Source: Poriferisodalis sp965198245
GTDB taxonomy: Bacteria > Actinomycetota > Acidimicrobiia > Acidimicrobiales > Poriferisodalaceae
NCBI RefSeq assembly: GCF_965198245.1
Contig: NZ_OZ240249.1
Location: forward strand, 310,001 to 374,000
DNA length: 64,000 nt
Reading direction: 5' to 3'
Made by a program: the position numbers and the translations under genes. Shown one piece after another: positions 50,646-59,817 of the stretch. Under the pieces are notes generated by a model. The model was not told the DNA's origin, ran no database searches, and saw only the letters and a list, made by a program, of their open reading frames with translations. Numbering within the stretch: the stretch's first letter is position 1; each line of letters opens with the position of its first letter.

Positions 50646-50839
50646 CCGATGAGCGCTTCGAGCACGAGCGCCCCCACGGCCGCGCCAATGGCCACCAACG
50701 CCACCAGCGCCATAGCGCACAGAGCGGTGAACGCCGCCAAGCCGACAACCGCAACCAGCCTGCGCCAGATCGCTGTCGGCTTGTACGGCCAGCGTCCCGA
50801 CTTCGTGGGCCCGAACTCCATGGGCCCAATATGCACCAT
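50642..50839 (-). CDS. Small membrane protein upstream of the HEAT-repeat gene
   Basis: 65 residues, ATG 50839. It has a basic first part (G-P-T-K-S-G-R-W-P-Y-K-P-T-A-I-W-R-R), then one long hydrophobic stretch of 30 residues to the end. The ATGA overlap with the next gene suggests translational coupling. No family is known to me. Confidence 0.6.
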   Translation of the reverse strand: MVHIGPMEFGPTKSGRWPYKPTAIWRRLVAVVGLAAFTALCAMALVALVAIGAAVGALVLEALIG

Positions 50840-50857
50840 TGACCGGCCGAACCGCGC

Positions 50858-52120
50858 ATGGCCCAACAAGGGCGCATGGCACGCTGTGCGCCTGTGACCG
50901 ATGCGTCCGGCGGTAAACCGGCAGACGAACCTGGCGACGATCCCCAAGAGGACGACGCAGATATCGGCTGGCGCGCACTGGCCGGGTCGCTCGACGACCC
51001 GGGTTTCGCCTCGCCGCCACCGCCTGCGGCCCCTGACGCCGACCCGAAGACTCCCGACGCCGCCGACGAGCCCGAACCCCACCCTGAACCCACCCCCTCA
51101 GGCCACCCGCGCCCCAGGCAGTACTCACGCGCAAGCATCACCGTCGTCATCGTGCAGATCGTTCTCGCGCTGCTGATCATCGGCGGTTTCACCACCCGCC
51201 TGCTCAGCAAAGCAGTCATCGCCCCCGGCGGCACGTCCGACATCGAGGAGTTCGTCCATGTCAACGACCACCCCGCCTACGCCTCCGACGCCTCTATCAG
51301 CCTCGTCAGCGTCCGCACCAGCTTCGGCCCGTCGCTGTTCGAAGTGATCGGCGGCTGGCTCGACGGCGCCCTCGAGGTCGTCGACATCGAGGACATCCTC
51401 GGCGAACGCACCATCGGCGAGAACCGGGAAGACGGCCGCCTCCAGATGGACCAGTCGACACAGGTCGCCGTGGCCATCGCGCTCGAGCACCTCGGCTACG
51501 AAATCATGACGCCGGTCGGCGCGCGAATCGAACGGGTCATGTCCGACGCCCCGGCCGAGGACGCCCTCCGCACAGGCGACATCATCCAATCGGTCGACGA
51601 CACACCCATCATGACGGCGCAGCAGCTGTCCGAGACCATCAAAGCCAACGAACCCGGCACTCAAGCGGCACTCACCGCCCTCGACCCCGACGGTGAAACA
51701 CGCACCGTCACCGTCACCCTGGCCGATCGTGACGGAGTCGCACTCCTCGGCGTCATCGTCACCACCCATGTCGAGTTCGCCGAGCTCCCCATCGACGTGA
51801 CCCTCAACGTCGAGAACATCGGCGGCCCCTCAGCGGGCCTCGCATTCACGCTGTCGGTCATCGACGCGCTCACGCCCGAACCGCTCACCGGCAACCTCGA
51901 TGTGGCCGCCACCGGCACCATCCACCACGACGGCACGGTCGGGCCCATCGGCGGTGTGCCCCAGAAATCCCATGCCGTCGTGCGAGCCGGCACCGATCTC
52001 TTCCTGGTGCCCGCCTCCCAAGTCGAAGAAGCAGTCGCCGTTGCCGAGCCCTCAGTCACAGTCGTCGGCGTCGAATCCCTCGAAGACGCCCTCGCGGCGA
52101 TCGAAGCCAATCAATCCTGA
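50858..52120 (+). CDS. Membrane-anchored PDZ-Lon-type protease
   Basis: 420 residues from the ATG at 50858; GTG 50894 is possible. A Pro/Asp-rich cytoplasmic start is followed by one membrane helix (about 95-118), a PDZ domain (about 210-290, with D-A-L-R-T-G-D-I-I-Q-S-V-D) and a Lon proteolytic domain. N-I-G-G-P-S-A-G-L-A-F gives the catalytic Ser and G-G-V-P-Q-K-S-H-A-V-V-R-A-G the catalytic Lys. This is the arrangement of YlbL/actinobacterial PDZ-Lon proteins. Confidence 0.88.
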   Translation: MAQQGRMARCAPVTDASGGKPADEPGDDPQEDDADIGWRALAGSLDDPGFASPPPPAAPDADPKTPDAADEPEPHPEPTPSGHPRPRQYSRASITVVIVQIVLALLIIGGFTTRLLSKAVIAPGGTSDIEEFVHVNDHPAYASDASISLVSVRTSFGPSLFEVIGGWLDGALEVVDIEDILGERTIGENREDGRLQMDQSTQVAVAIALEHLGYEIMTPVGARIERVMSDAPAEDALRTGDIIQSVDDTPIMTAQQLSETIKANEPGTQAALTALDPDGETRTVTVTLADRDGVALLGVIVTTHVEFAELPIDVTLNVENIGGPSAGLAFTLSVIDALTPEPLTGNLDVAATGTIHHDGTVGPIGGVPQKSHAVVRAGTDLFLVPASQVEEAVAVAEPSVTVVGVESLEDALAAIEANQS

Positions 52121-52146
52121 CCGTGCCCGAGCCTGAGCAGGGTGGT

Positions 52147-52183
52147 CTACAGGATCGTCAGGTTGGCCACGAACAGCGCCACG
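52147..52183 (-). repeat. Remnant of the coiled-coil/tail-anchor gene
   Basis: This 37-base stretch is identical, with one mismatch, to 15293-15329 and encodes the same last codons (V-A-L-F-V-A-N-L and stop). The rest of the gene is missing. The next 110 bases before 52293 hold no other feature I can name. Confidence 0.75.
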
Positions 52184-52292
52184 TCAACCACCCCTAGTGG
52201 AGCCACAGGTATGCTGCCGCGGGCTGCATCTCCGGTCGCACTGTCCAGATGGGGACCTCTTCGACTCGGTTCATCATGAGGCTTGGCTCATC

Positions 52293-53528
52293 GTGAAGAC
52301 AGATCCCGACGAGCATCCGCCCACAGGCGAGCAACCGCCCCCCGCCGAACCAGACCGAACAGCCGCACCCGCAGACCCGGTGGGCCCGGAACGACCAGAC
52401 ATCCCTCAAGCACCACGCCGCGCCCGGTTCGCATCAGTCGACACCTTCCGAGGCCTCCTCCTCATAGGCATGGTCTTCACGCCCAGCACCGCCGTCGGCG
52501 ACCACTTCGCCTTCCTGCGCCACGCCGAGTGGGACGGCATCACGATGAACGACTGGATCTTCCCGGCGTTCCTCGTCACCAGCGGCCTGAGCCTGTCGTT
52601 CCTGCTGCGAAACCCATCCAAACAAGCCACCTACCGCCGCCTGATCCGCCGCCTCATCCTCCTCGTTGTCCTCGGCATCGCCTACAACGCGTACGGCACG
52701 TCATGGTTCGACATCACGGACCTGCGCTTCACCGGCGTCCTGCAAATGATCGGCATCGCGGGAGCCTGCGGAGCGGCTGTCGTGCTCGCGAGCAGAGCGA
52801 TGTTCGGCGAAGACAAGATGTGGCTGCTCATCGCCGTGGCAACCACCGTCATCTTCCTGTACGGCCTCGGCCTCGACCTCATCTCGTGCGAGCCGCTAGG
52901 TCGCTGCAGCCCGTACCTCAGCTTCGACTCCGCCGTTCTCAGCACCAACCACGTGTATCGGACTGGTCAAGCCGGATGGGATCCCGAAGGCCTGGTGCTC
53001 TCCGTCGCATCGTCGGCGTTCGTCCTCTACGGCTATTCGGCCGGCATGGTCATCCGGCGCATCGGCCAGACCGACCGGTCGGGGACGCTGCTGCGAATCG
53101 GCACGCTCGCCTCACTGTGCTTCTTGGCTGGACTCGCCGCATCTGCGTGGGCGCCCGCCAACAAGCGCCTGCTGACCCCATCGTTCGCCTTGCTGGTGTC
53201 AGGCACAGCGCTCGCTGTCGTCTGCATCATCTATCTGCTGATCGACACCAGCAACAGCCCCACAGGCGACAAGGTCCGGCGCCGCATCACTTGGCCGATC
53301 ATCGCGTTTGGCCGCAACGCCATCATCGTGTACCTGTTCGAGCGTGTCCTGCTCCACGCCGGCAGATCCATCCACATCGGCGACAGATCGATCGAGACCC
53401 GGCTGATGGAGGACATCTTGCCGGTCGGTGCGCCAGCGGTGCACGAGGCGTACGCCGCCGTGATCGCGTGCGTCATTCTCCTGGTGGTCGGGACCCTGCA
53501 TCGCCGCCGGCTGTACCTGGCGCTCTAG
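52293..53528 (+). CDS. Polytopic membrane acyltransferase-like protein (DUF5009/HGSNAT-like)
   Basis: 411 residues from the GTG at 52293. After a Pro-rich start come about ten membrane helices. The N-terminal S-V-D-T-F-R-G-L-L-L-I-G-M-V-F, W-D-G-I-T-M-N-D-W-I-F-P-A-F-L and F-T-G-V-L-Q-M-I segments resemble the DUF1624/DUF5009 group related to heparan alpha-glucosaminide acetyltransferases. Substrate unknown. It is 31 bases before the paralog cluster and may belong to the same cell-envelope unit. Confidence 0.7.
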   Translation: MKTDPDEHPPTGEQPPPAEPDRTAAPADPVGPERPDIPQAPRRARFASVDTFRGLLLIGMVFTPSTAVGDHFAFLRHAEWDGITMNDWIFPAFLVTSGLSLSFLLRNPSKQATYRRLIRRLILLVVLGIAYNAYGTSWFDITDLRFTGVLQMIGIAGACGAAVVLASRAMFGEDKMWLLIAVATTVIFLYGLGLDLISCEPLGRCSPYLSFDSAVLSTNHVYRTGQAGWDPEGLVLSVASSAFVLYGYSAGMVIRRIGQTDRSGTLLRIGTLASLCFLAGLAASAWAPANKRLLTPSFALLVSGTALAVVCIIYLLIDTSNSPTGDKVRRRITWPIIAFGRNAIIVYLFERVLLHAGRSIHIGDRSIETRLMEDILPVGAPAVHEAYAAVIACVILLVVGTLHRRRLYLAL

Positions 53529-53559
53529 CCGTGAAGCACAACGTGTCACACATCGGCTG

Positions 53560-55350
53560 ATGTCAACAACTCGTCCCCGTTCATCGGCCGCAACTGAACT
53601 CGACACGAATAGGCGCCGCCGACGATGGCTCCGTCCGACGTGGCTGGCCGTGCTCGTTGTCCTGCCGCTCGCCGGACTCGCACTGCAATCTGCAGACCGG
53701 CTCAGCATCTACCTCAATGCCGGCGCAACTGGCGCCAACCCGCTCGAGGCGGCACGGCGGGCCTGGCGCCTTACCGGGAACTACCTCGACGAGGGCAGCT
53801 TCGGCCCCATCGGCCGCTTCGTCGAGTTCCTCGTGCACGGCCTCGCCATCGAAGCGGGCGACGCCCTCAGCCTGGCACCGCACGCTGCTCTGGGCGCCGT
53901 GCGTCTGGCCATGGTGGGCCTCGTTGCCGTGCTCGCGTTCAAGCTGATCGAATCGCTGCAGCGCTCTGCGCACACACACGCCGACCCATCGTTCATCGGG
54001 CTGTACCCGCTGGCGCTCGCAGCTGCGCTGGTGGCAAACGGCCTCGGCGGGGGCCTCGCACAAGTCCCCCACACGTCCATCGGCGCTGTGGCGGTCGTGT
54101 TGGCAGTGGCGCTGGCAACCAGTCGCGACCGGGACATGGCCCCTCGACCGGTCGCCTGGCATGAGTACGCCTCCATGGCGGCCATGGGCGCAGCGGCAGC
54201 CGCGTTCGACGAGCTCGCCTACCTGGCCCCCTTCGTCGCGGCTGCCTTGTTGGCCGCCCGCAGCGTGGCCTCGGGGTTGCCACCGAGGAGAACTCTGCGT
54301 ATCGCAGCAGTTCGCCGGTGGGTTGCGCTGTGGGCCGGATTCGCTGTGGTCTTCGTCCCTGCCCGCTTTGCCATCGCACAGCGCTGCGCGGCGGACTACG
54401 CCTGCAGCGACGGCTGGATCCTCAGTTTCGGGCCCGACGCCATCGGAGCTGCCGCGGCACGGCTGGGGTCGGCGCTGCCACTGGCAGGTTGGATCGCCAA
54501 CAACGACCGCACCGATGCCGCCGGTCTGGACCTCGGGTTCGGGGAGGTGCTGGCCAACTCGATGCTCATCGTCGCGTTGCTGGTTCTGCTCTCACTGACG
54601 ATCGCAGCAGTTCTGCAAGGGCGCCGCGAGACGCCCCCGGGCGACTCGACTGCCGGCCCCTCGCCTCGCCAGCTCATGCCCCGCCAACTCCGCCTCGCAC
54701 TGGCTCTCGGCGGGTTCGGCGCGGCCATCACAGGCGCCGCCGCGCTGTACGCAGGTCTGTCGTGGAGGGTGCAGCAGCTCCCGTTCGGCCACGCCGTCAG
54801 GCAGGGATGGCGCGACACGCTGCTCGCCCAAGTCGGATGGTCGCTGATCGCAGCCGCAGTCCTCGCATGCCTCGACCTGTTTTTGCGCCGCCGCGCCGCA
54901 CATGTACTGAAGCCAGTTGCGGCGCTCGCACTCGCAGTAGCTGCGGGCTTCACGCTTGTCGCGAATTGGCAGCTCGCCCAGATCGACCGGTACGACGAGA
55001 CCGCGTCGGTCACCACCCTGATCTCAGCATCCACGGTGAACATGGGCCTCGCCGACAGCGCGGCCGGCATCGCAGAGCTGAACGATTGGCCCCTGCGCAC
55101 CGACGGTGTCGACTACCCAGCGTCGCCGAGTGCCGTCCGCTGCCTGCTGCTGGAGGTCTACGCCGACCGCGAGGCGTCCGCTTCCGAAAGCCACATCGCC
55201 GCGGAACAACTCCGAGCCGACCTCAACCGAATCACGGCTGAACGCAACGGCGTGCCCTACTGCGACCAAGCAGCCGACCCCACGGCCGACCCGGCAGTCG
55301 CCTCCGCAGACGATCCACCCAGCACCACCCCCGAAGCGAGCGCCTCATGA
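53560..55350 (+). CDS. Polytopic membrane protein, paralog 1 of 3
   Basis: 596 residues. After a basic start and first helix comes D-R-L-S-I-Y-L, then G-P-I-G-R-F-V-E-F-L-V-H-G, L-Y-P-L-A-L-A-A-A-L-V-A-N-G and R-D-R-D-M-A-P-R-P-V, segments shared with the next two paralogs. About ten helices in all; the C-terminus is soluble with C-L-L-L-E-V-Y and Asp/Pro tail. The membrane pattern with a conserved D/E-R and R-P/I-G-R-F loop recalls GT-C glycosyltransferase-type proteins, but no known family is recognised. Its stop overlaps the next start (ATGA at 55347). Confidence 0.7.
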   Translation: MSTTRPRSSAATELDTNRRRRRWLRPTWLAVLVVLPLAGLALQSADRLSIYLNAGATGANPLEAARRAWRLTGNYLDEGSFGPIGRFVEFLVHGLAIEAGDALSLAPHAALGAVRLAMVGLVAVLAFKLIESLQRSAHTHADPSFIGLYPLALAAALVANGLGGGLAQVPHTSIGAVAVVLAVALATSRDRDMAPRPVAWHEYASMAAMGAAAAAFDELAYLAPFVAAALLAARSVASGLPPRRTLRIAAVRRWVALWAGFAVVFVPARFAIAQRCAADYACSDGWILSFGPDAIGAAAARLGSALPLAGWIANNDRTDAAGLDLGFGEVLANSMLIVALLVLLSLTIAAVLQGRRETPPGDSTAGPSPRQLMPRQLRLALALGGFGAAITGAAALYAGLSWRVQQLPFGHAVRQGWRDTLLAQVGWSLIAAAVLACLDLFLRRRAAHVLKPVAALALAVAAGFTLVANWQLAQIDRYDETASVTTLISASTVNMGLADSAAGIAELNDWPLRTDGVDYPASPSAVRCLLLEVYADREASASESHIAAEQLRADLNRITAERNGVPYCDQAADPTADPAVASADDPPSTTPEASAS

Positions 55351-57008
55351 CGACGTTCACGAAGACCCGCACCGCGCAGACAACCCGCCGCAGCACCTTG
55401 CTCGTCACTGCGGGCCCAGCCGTGCTGGTCGTGCTTCCCCTGCTCGGCATGTCGCTCAAGTCCGACGAGCGCCTCCACCTCTTCCAACAGGTCTTCTACA
55501 CCGACGTCAACCTGTTCGGCGTAGCGCAGTACGTCGAAGAGCGCATCTTCAACTTCTTGAATATCGGCAACTTCCGGCCGATCGGGCGATTCACCGAAGT
55601 GCTGGTCCACGGACTCGTCTTTGAGTCCGCCGAAGCGACGGGCCTTACCCCGCACGTCGTCCTCGGCGTGGTCCGTGTGATCGTGGTCGCGCTGCTGGCG
55701 GTGCTCGCGGCGAAGATGGTCGGTGCGCTGGTTCGCTCGGCTGGCGTCTCGGCCGACCGGTCACTCGTCAGTCTCTACCCGCTGGTGGTGGGCACGGTGG
55801 TGGTGGCGAACGGCATCATCGGCGGACTCGCACAGTTCCCGCATACGTTCATCGGGTCGGTCGTGCTCATCCTGGTGGCGGCGCTTGCAACCGCTCGCGA
55901 CCGCGATCTCGAACCGCGTCCGCTGCGCAAACGCGAATACGCCTCGATGGCAGCGTTCGGCGCCCTGCTCGTCCTGTACTACGACGTCGCCTACTTGGCG
56001 CCCATCGTCGCAGCCGGCTTTCTTGCCGCCCGAGTGGCTGTCGCGCAGCTGCCGTTCCGAGCGGCTCTCGCCACGGCGGCGGTGCGCCGCTGGGCAGCAC
56101 TGAGCGGCGGCTTTGCGGCCGTGTTCATTCCCGTCCGCATCGACATCGCCCGGCGCTGCGCACCGGGTGAGTGCTACTCCGCTTCGGACCTCAGCGTCTC
56201 GCCCGAGCTGTTCGAGACGGCGCTGCCACGCTTGGCGACGGGGCTGCCGCCGGTCGGCTGGGACTACAACGCCGAGCTCGCCCGCCTCTTCGGCGTCGAT
56301 GCAGGAATCACCAGCCTCGCCACCAACGTGCTGCTGTTCCTCATGCTGGCCGCAATCGTGGGGTTCGCGGTCGCTGCTGTGGCCCGCGGATGGCGCCCAG
56401 ACCCCGTCCCGGCCGTTGAGACATCCGCCGCCGACCAGCCCACCCCCGAACAACCCCGCGGAACCCACGCGCGCCTCGCTGCTGCGCTCATCGGGCTCGG
56501 AGCCTTCATGGCGGTCCTGTCCGCAACGCTCGCGGGGCTGTCGGCCTCGATGCAACGGCGTGATCTCCCGATCGGCGAGGCATGGCGAGAGGCGCAGCTG
56601 GCCCAGGTGGCCTGGTCGCTGATCATTGTGGGTTGCCTCGCGGCGCTCGACCTCGCAACGCGATCTGAACGCACGCGCCGGGCGCTGCGGGCGGCCGTAG
56701 CCGCTGTGCTTGCCATCGGCGTGGCGTTCACGCTGCTGGCGAATTGGAGGTTCGCCGAAGTCGACCGTCGCGATCCCACAGCGGCACTCACCAGCCTGAT
56801 CGCAACGTCGACCATCCATGTCGACACCACCGAAACGGGCGACCAGATCCGCTGTGCGCTCTCGGGCGGATACCGCGAGGTGACGCCCGAGAAGGTGTGG
56901 ATCACCGGCTGGCGGATGCGCAACGAACTCGATCGCTTCATGGGCGGGCGCCACGGCTTGGCGTACTGCTTCCCTCCGACGATTGAAATTCCCGAGCCCG
57001 GCTCCTAG
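55347..57008 (+). CDS. Polytopic membrane protein, paralog 2 of 3
   Basis: 553 residues. Shared blocks: S-D-E-R-L-H-L-F, G-N-F-R-P-I-G-R-F-T-E-V-L-V-H-G, L-A-Q-F-P-H-T-F-I-G-S, R-D-R-D-L-E-P-R-P-L-R, L-L-A-N-W-R-F-A-E-V-D-R-R-D, and a late R-C-A-L-S-G-G-Y. It overlaps paralog 1 by four bases and its end overlaps the stop of the opposing PIG-L gene by four. Confidence 0.7.
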   Translation: MTTFTKTRTAQTTRRSTLLVTAGPAVLVVLPLLGMSLKSDERLHLFQQVFYTDVNLFGVAQYVEERIFNFLNIGNFRPIGRFTEVLVHGLVFESAEATGLTPHVVLGVVRVIVVALLAVLAAKMVGALVRSAGVSADRSLVSLYPLVVGTVVVANGIIGGLAQFPHTFIGSVVLILVAALATARDRDLEPRPLRKREYASMAAFGALLVLYYDVAYLAPIVAAGFLAARVAVAQLPFRAALATAAVRRWAALSGGFAAVFIPVRIDIARRCAPGECYSASDLSVSPELFETALPRLATGLPPVGWDYNAELARLFGVDAGITSLATNVLLFLMLAAIVGFAVAAVARGWRPDPVPAVETSAADQPTPEQPRGTHARLAAALIGLGAFMAVLSATLAGLSASMQRRDLPIGEAWREAQLAQVAWSLIIVGCLAALDLATRSERTRRALRAAVAAVLAIGVAFTLLANWRFAEVDRRDPTAALTSLIATSTIHVDTTETGDQIRCALSGGYREVTPEKVWITGWRMRNELDRFMGGRHGLAYCFPPTIEIPEPGS

Positions 57009-57958
57009 CGGAACCGGATCCAGAAGTGCTGAATGCGATGAAACTCGATGTCTTGGCTCTCGTAGTCGCCGGGCCAGTAACCCGGATCGCCGCTCAGCAG
57101 CCATCCGTAGTGGACGGGGTGCCAGCCGACACGCGTGTTTCCCGAGATCTCGAACGCATCATGGAAGTGTTCGTAGGTCACCTCTTCGATGCGAGTCACG
57201 TTCGGGTCGTTCTCGCATGTCGGAGCGGCCTGATATCCGACGTCGAAGTCGGTGTTCCACAGCGCTTCGTGCATGGCGCCATGGTCGGCATGGGCGTAGT
57301 CGGAACAGCCGGGATAGGTGCCGTTCCAGTAGCCAGCGCCGATCAGGTTGTGGTTTCGCAACGTGTCGTTGATGCCCAGGGCGGTCCGGTTGTCACGGAC
57401 CGTCGTGATCGCCCACTTCACCTCGTCGGCGGTCACATCGCCGTCGCCGAGGTTGAACCACACCACAGCGGCAACGTGCGATGTCCAGACCTCAGCAGTG
57501 AGATCGCTGACACAGTCGCCGTCGTCGAAGCGGCATACCTCGGTTCCCAAGGAGTCGAAGGGGCCCTTCACCCCTGCGTAGGTGAAGGAAGCCGGAAGCG
57601 CGCTGTCGGTGCGTGCCATCGCTTCCATGAAGCCGAAGAACGAGTTCGTGCGAGCGGACTCGCACGACGGTGTCCACTTGCCCTGCGGCCATGGATCCGG
57701 CGGTATCTCGCCAGTGCCTTCGTCGTATCCCGGCGAGCCGCAATAGAACGTCTGCTCACCCCTGTTCAGGACAATGAAGACCTTGTAGTTGCCAGTGGAG
57801 TTCTCGATGAGCGACCACGCTTGGATTTCGTCATCGGGGTGGGGCACCACCACATAGCTCATCTTGTTCGGACCGTTCGCGCCTGCCTGAAACGTGCAGG
57901 CTGCAAGAGCGGCGGCAACGGCGAGCACCATGATCAGCGTCGCTCGTGGTCGCTTCAT
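57005..57958 (-). CDS. PIG-L/LmbE-family deacetylase-like lipoprotein
   Basis: 317 residues from the ATG at 57958. A lipobox-like L-A-A-C-T follows the signal helix. V-V-P-H-P-D-D-E-I near residue 40 is the zinc-binding motif of PIG-L proteins (His-Pro-Asp-Asp), and the later H-A-D-H-G region provides a further His. Such enzymes deacetylate GlcNAc-type sugars, e.g. in GPI or mycothiol synthesis. This one is exported and sits between paralog membrane genes, suggesting glycan modification. Confidence 0.75.
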   Translation of the reverse strand: MKRPRATLIMVLAVAAALAACTFQAGANGPNKMSYVVVPHPDDEIQAWSLIENSTGNYKVFIVLNRGEQTFYCGSPGYDEGTGEIPPDPWPQGKWTPSCESARTNSFFGFMEAMARTDSALPASFTYAGVKGPFDSLGTEVCRFDDGDCVSDLTAEVWTSHVAAVVWFNLGDGDVTADEVKWAITTVRDNRTALGINDTLRNHNLIGAGYWNGTYPGCSDYAHADHGAMHEALWNTDFDVGYQAAPTCENDPNVTRIEEVTYEHFHDAFEISGNTRVGWHPVHYGWLLSGDPGYWPGDYESQDIEFHRIQHFWIRFR

Positions 57959-58019
57959 CGCTGCTCCCAGCCTGGCCAGCACGCGGGCACACCCACGGTA
58001 GGCCCGGCATTCTGCTGAC

Positions 58020-59660
58020 ATGAGCTCGCTGATCCGGACCATCCGCCGCTGCTGTCGCTGGGTCCCGAGTGTGCTCGTGGTGCTTCCGCTCGCAGGGCTC
58101 GCATTCGTCGCGGATGAGCGCCGCAGCGTGTACTTGAGGGTGCTCACCAATGACGCGAACCCCTTCAGGGCGGCGATGGATGCCGCCCGCGGCACCGACA
58201 ACTTCTTCTCGGGGGGGAACTTCCGGCCGGTCGGGCGATTCTGGGAGATGCTCGTCCACGGCTTCGTCTACGAAGCCGGGGAGGCCACCGCCGTAGCGCC
58301 TCACATCGTCCTGGGCGCGCTGCGCCTCACCTTGGTGGCGGTGATGGCTCTCGGTGCCACAGCGATGGTCTCGGCACTGGCGCGATCTGCCGGCGTGCAG
58401 CAGCACGCCTCGCTGGTGGGGCTGTACCCGCTGGCGCTTGGCGCCGTGCTGATCGCCAACGGCACCTCGGGGGCGCTCGCCCAGTTTCCGCACACGTTGA
58501 TCGGTTCGGCCGTGCTCATTGTGTGGGTCGCCGTGGCGACGAGTCGCGACCGCGATCTACGAGCGAGACCGCTTCGCTGGCACGAGTACGCCGCCATGGT
58601 CAGCGCGGGAGCGCTCGCCGCGATGTTCTACGACCTGGCCTATCTGGCACCGCTCATCGCTGCGGTGTTCTTGGCGGCGCGCTGTTTCGCGTCGCGAATG
58701 ACACTTCGGGCAGCGCTTGCCACGGCAGCAACCAGGCGATGGGTCGCTCAGGCGGCGGGCTTCGCGGCGGTGTTCGTTCCGATCCGCATCGCCATCGCAT
58801 TCCAGTGTTCCGATGGCGGCTGCTATGAGGGCTCGGACCTCAGCCTGTCTGCGGACGCTTTCAGCACTGCTTGGCCGCGGCTGTTGACCGGTTTTCCGGC
58901 TGTCGGCTGGGACTTCAACGCCGATCTCGCCCGTGATGCCGGGGTGGAACTCGGGTTGGCCGATCTGGCCGCCAATGCCCTGATGGCGCTCGTGGTTGTC
59001 GGGATTGTCGTTCTGGCGGCGGCAGCAGCGTGGCAGCGTCCCGTCCCGGACACCTTGGCCACGTTGCACAGCAGTGAGGCGGCAGGGGGAGGAGCTGGCA
59101 GTTCGGGACGGCTTGCTGGTGTCTTGCTGCTGCTTGGCGGATCGCTGGCGGTGCTCTCAGCGTCGGTCGCCGGCCTGACGGCGTGGGCGCAGCAGCGTCA
59201 GCCTCCCGTCGGTCAGGCCTGGCGGGAAACGCTGCTCACCCAGGTTGCGTGGTCGCTGGTCATAGCGGCCGGCCTGGCCGTGCTCGACCTTGCCCTGCGC
59301 GGCCACGCCACCAACCGGATCGTGCGCAGCCTCGTTGCGGCCGCCCTGGTCCTCGCCATGTCGCTGACACTCCTTGCGAACTGGCGCTTCGCCGAAGTCA
59401 GCCGCCGCGATCCCGTTGCTGTGCTCACCAGCCTCACCTCGCTCAGTGCGGTCAACCTGGACGACACCCCAGGCGGCAATGCGGTGCGCTGCGCCCTCAT
59501 CTCGGCGTACACAGAAGCGACTGCCGGCCAGCCGTCGTGGACAGCCGGGCAGGCCATCGGCGAGAACCTCAACGATCTGACGCTCGAGCGCCTAGGCATT
59601 CCCTTCTGCGACCCCAATCGGCCAGCGCCCGCGCCGCAATCCGTGCAAGACCCAGGCTGA
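58020..59660 (+). CDS. Polytopic membrane protein, paralog 3 of 3
   Basis: 546 residues. Blocks match the other two: A-D-E-R-R-S-V-Y-L, G-N-F-R-P-V-G-R-F-W-E-M-L-V-H-G, L-A-Q-F-P-H-T-L-I-G-S, R-D-R-D-L-R-A-R-P-L-R, L-L-A-N-W-R-F-A-E-V-S-R-R-D, and V-R-C-A-L-I-S-A-Y-T-E. The PIG-L gene on the other strand begins 62 bases upstream. A further scrap of the C-terminal C-A-L-I-S-A-Y-T-E coding sequence is seen at 59791-59817, beyond the stop. Confidence 0.7.
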   Translation: MSSLIRTIRRCCRWVPSVLVVLPLAGLAFVADERRSVYLRVLTNDANPFRAAMDAARGTDNFFSGGNFRPVGRFWEMLVHGFVYEAGEATAVAPHIVLGALRLTLVAVMALGATAMVSALARSAGVQQHASLVGLYPLALGAVLIANGTSGALAQFPHTLIGSAVLIVWVAVATSRDRDLRARPLRWHEYAAMVSAGALAAMFYDLAYLAPLIAAVFLAARCFASRMTLRAALATAATRRWVAQAAGFAAVFVPIRIAIAFQCSDGGCYEGSDLSLSADAFSTAWPRLLTGFPAVGWDFNADLARDAGVELGLADLAANALMALVVVGIVVLAAAAAWQRPVPDTLATLHSSEAAGGGAGSSGRLAGVLLLLGGSLAVLSASVAGLTAWAQQRQPPVGQAWRETLLTQVAWSLVIAAGLAVLDLALRGHATNRIVRSLVAAALVLAMSLTLLANWRFAEVSRRDPVAVLTSLTSLSAVNLDDTPGGNAVRCALISAYTEATAGQPSWTAGQAIGENLNDLTLERLGIPFCDPNRPAPAPQSVQDPG

Positions 59661-59790
59661 ATCACCGGGGTAGAGCACCGGTGCTCTCTTGAGGGCGCCG
59701 CCACGGTCGCGTTCCTGACAATCGCCATCACCGTCGCAGCCCTCGGTGCCTGATGGTGTGGCAGTTCAACGCCCTACGTGACGACGGCGC

Positions 59791-59817
59791 TGTGCCCTCA
59801 TCTCGGCCTACACCGAG
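59791..59817 (+). repeat. Duplicated scrap of the paralog 3' end
   Basis: The bases tgtgccctcatctcggccta and the next few repeat the paralog-3 segment at about 59490-59516 with few changes. It encodes C-A-L-I-S-A-Y-T-E. It probably marks a lost fourth copy or a local duplication. Confidence 0.65.
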
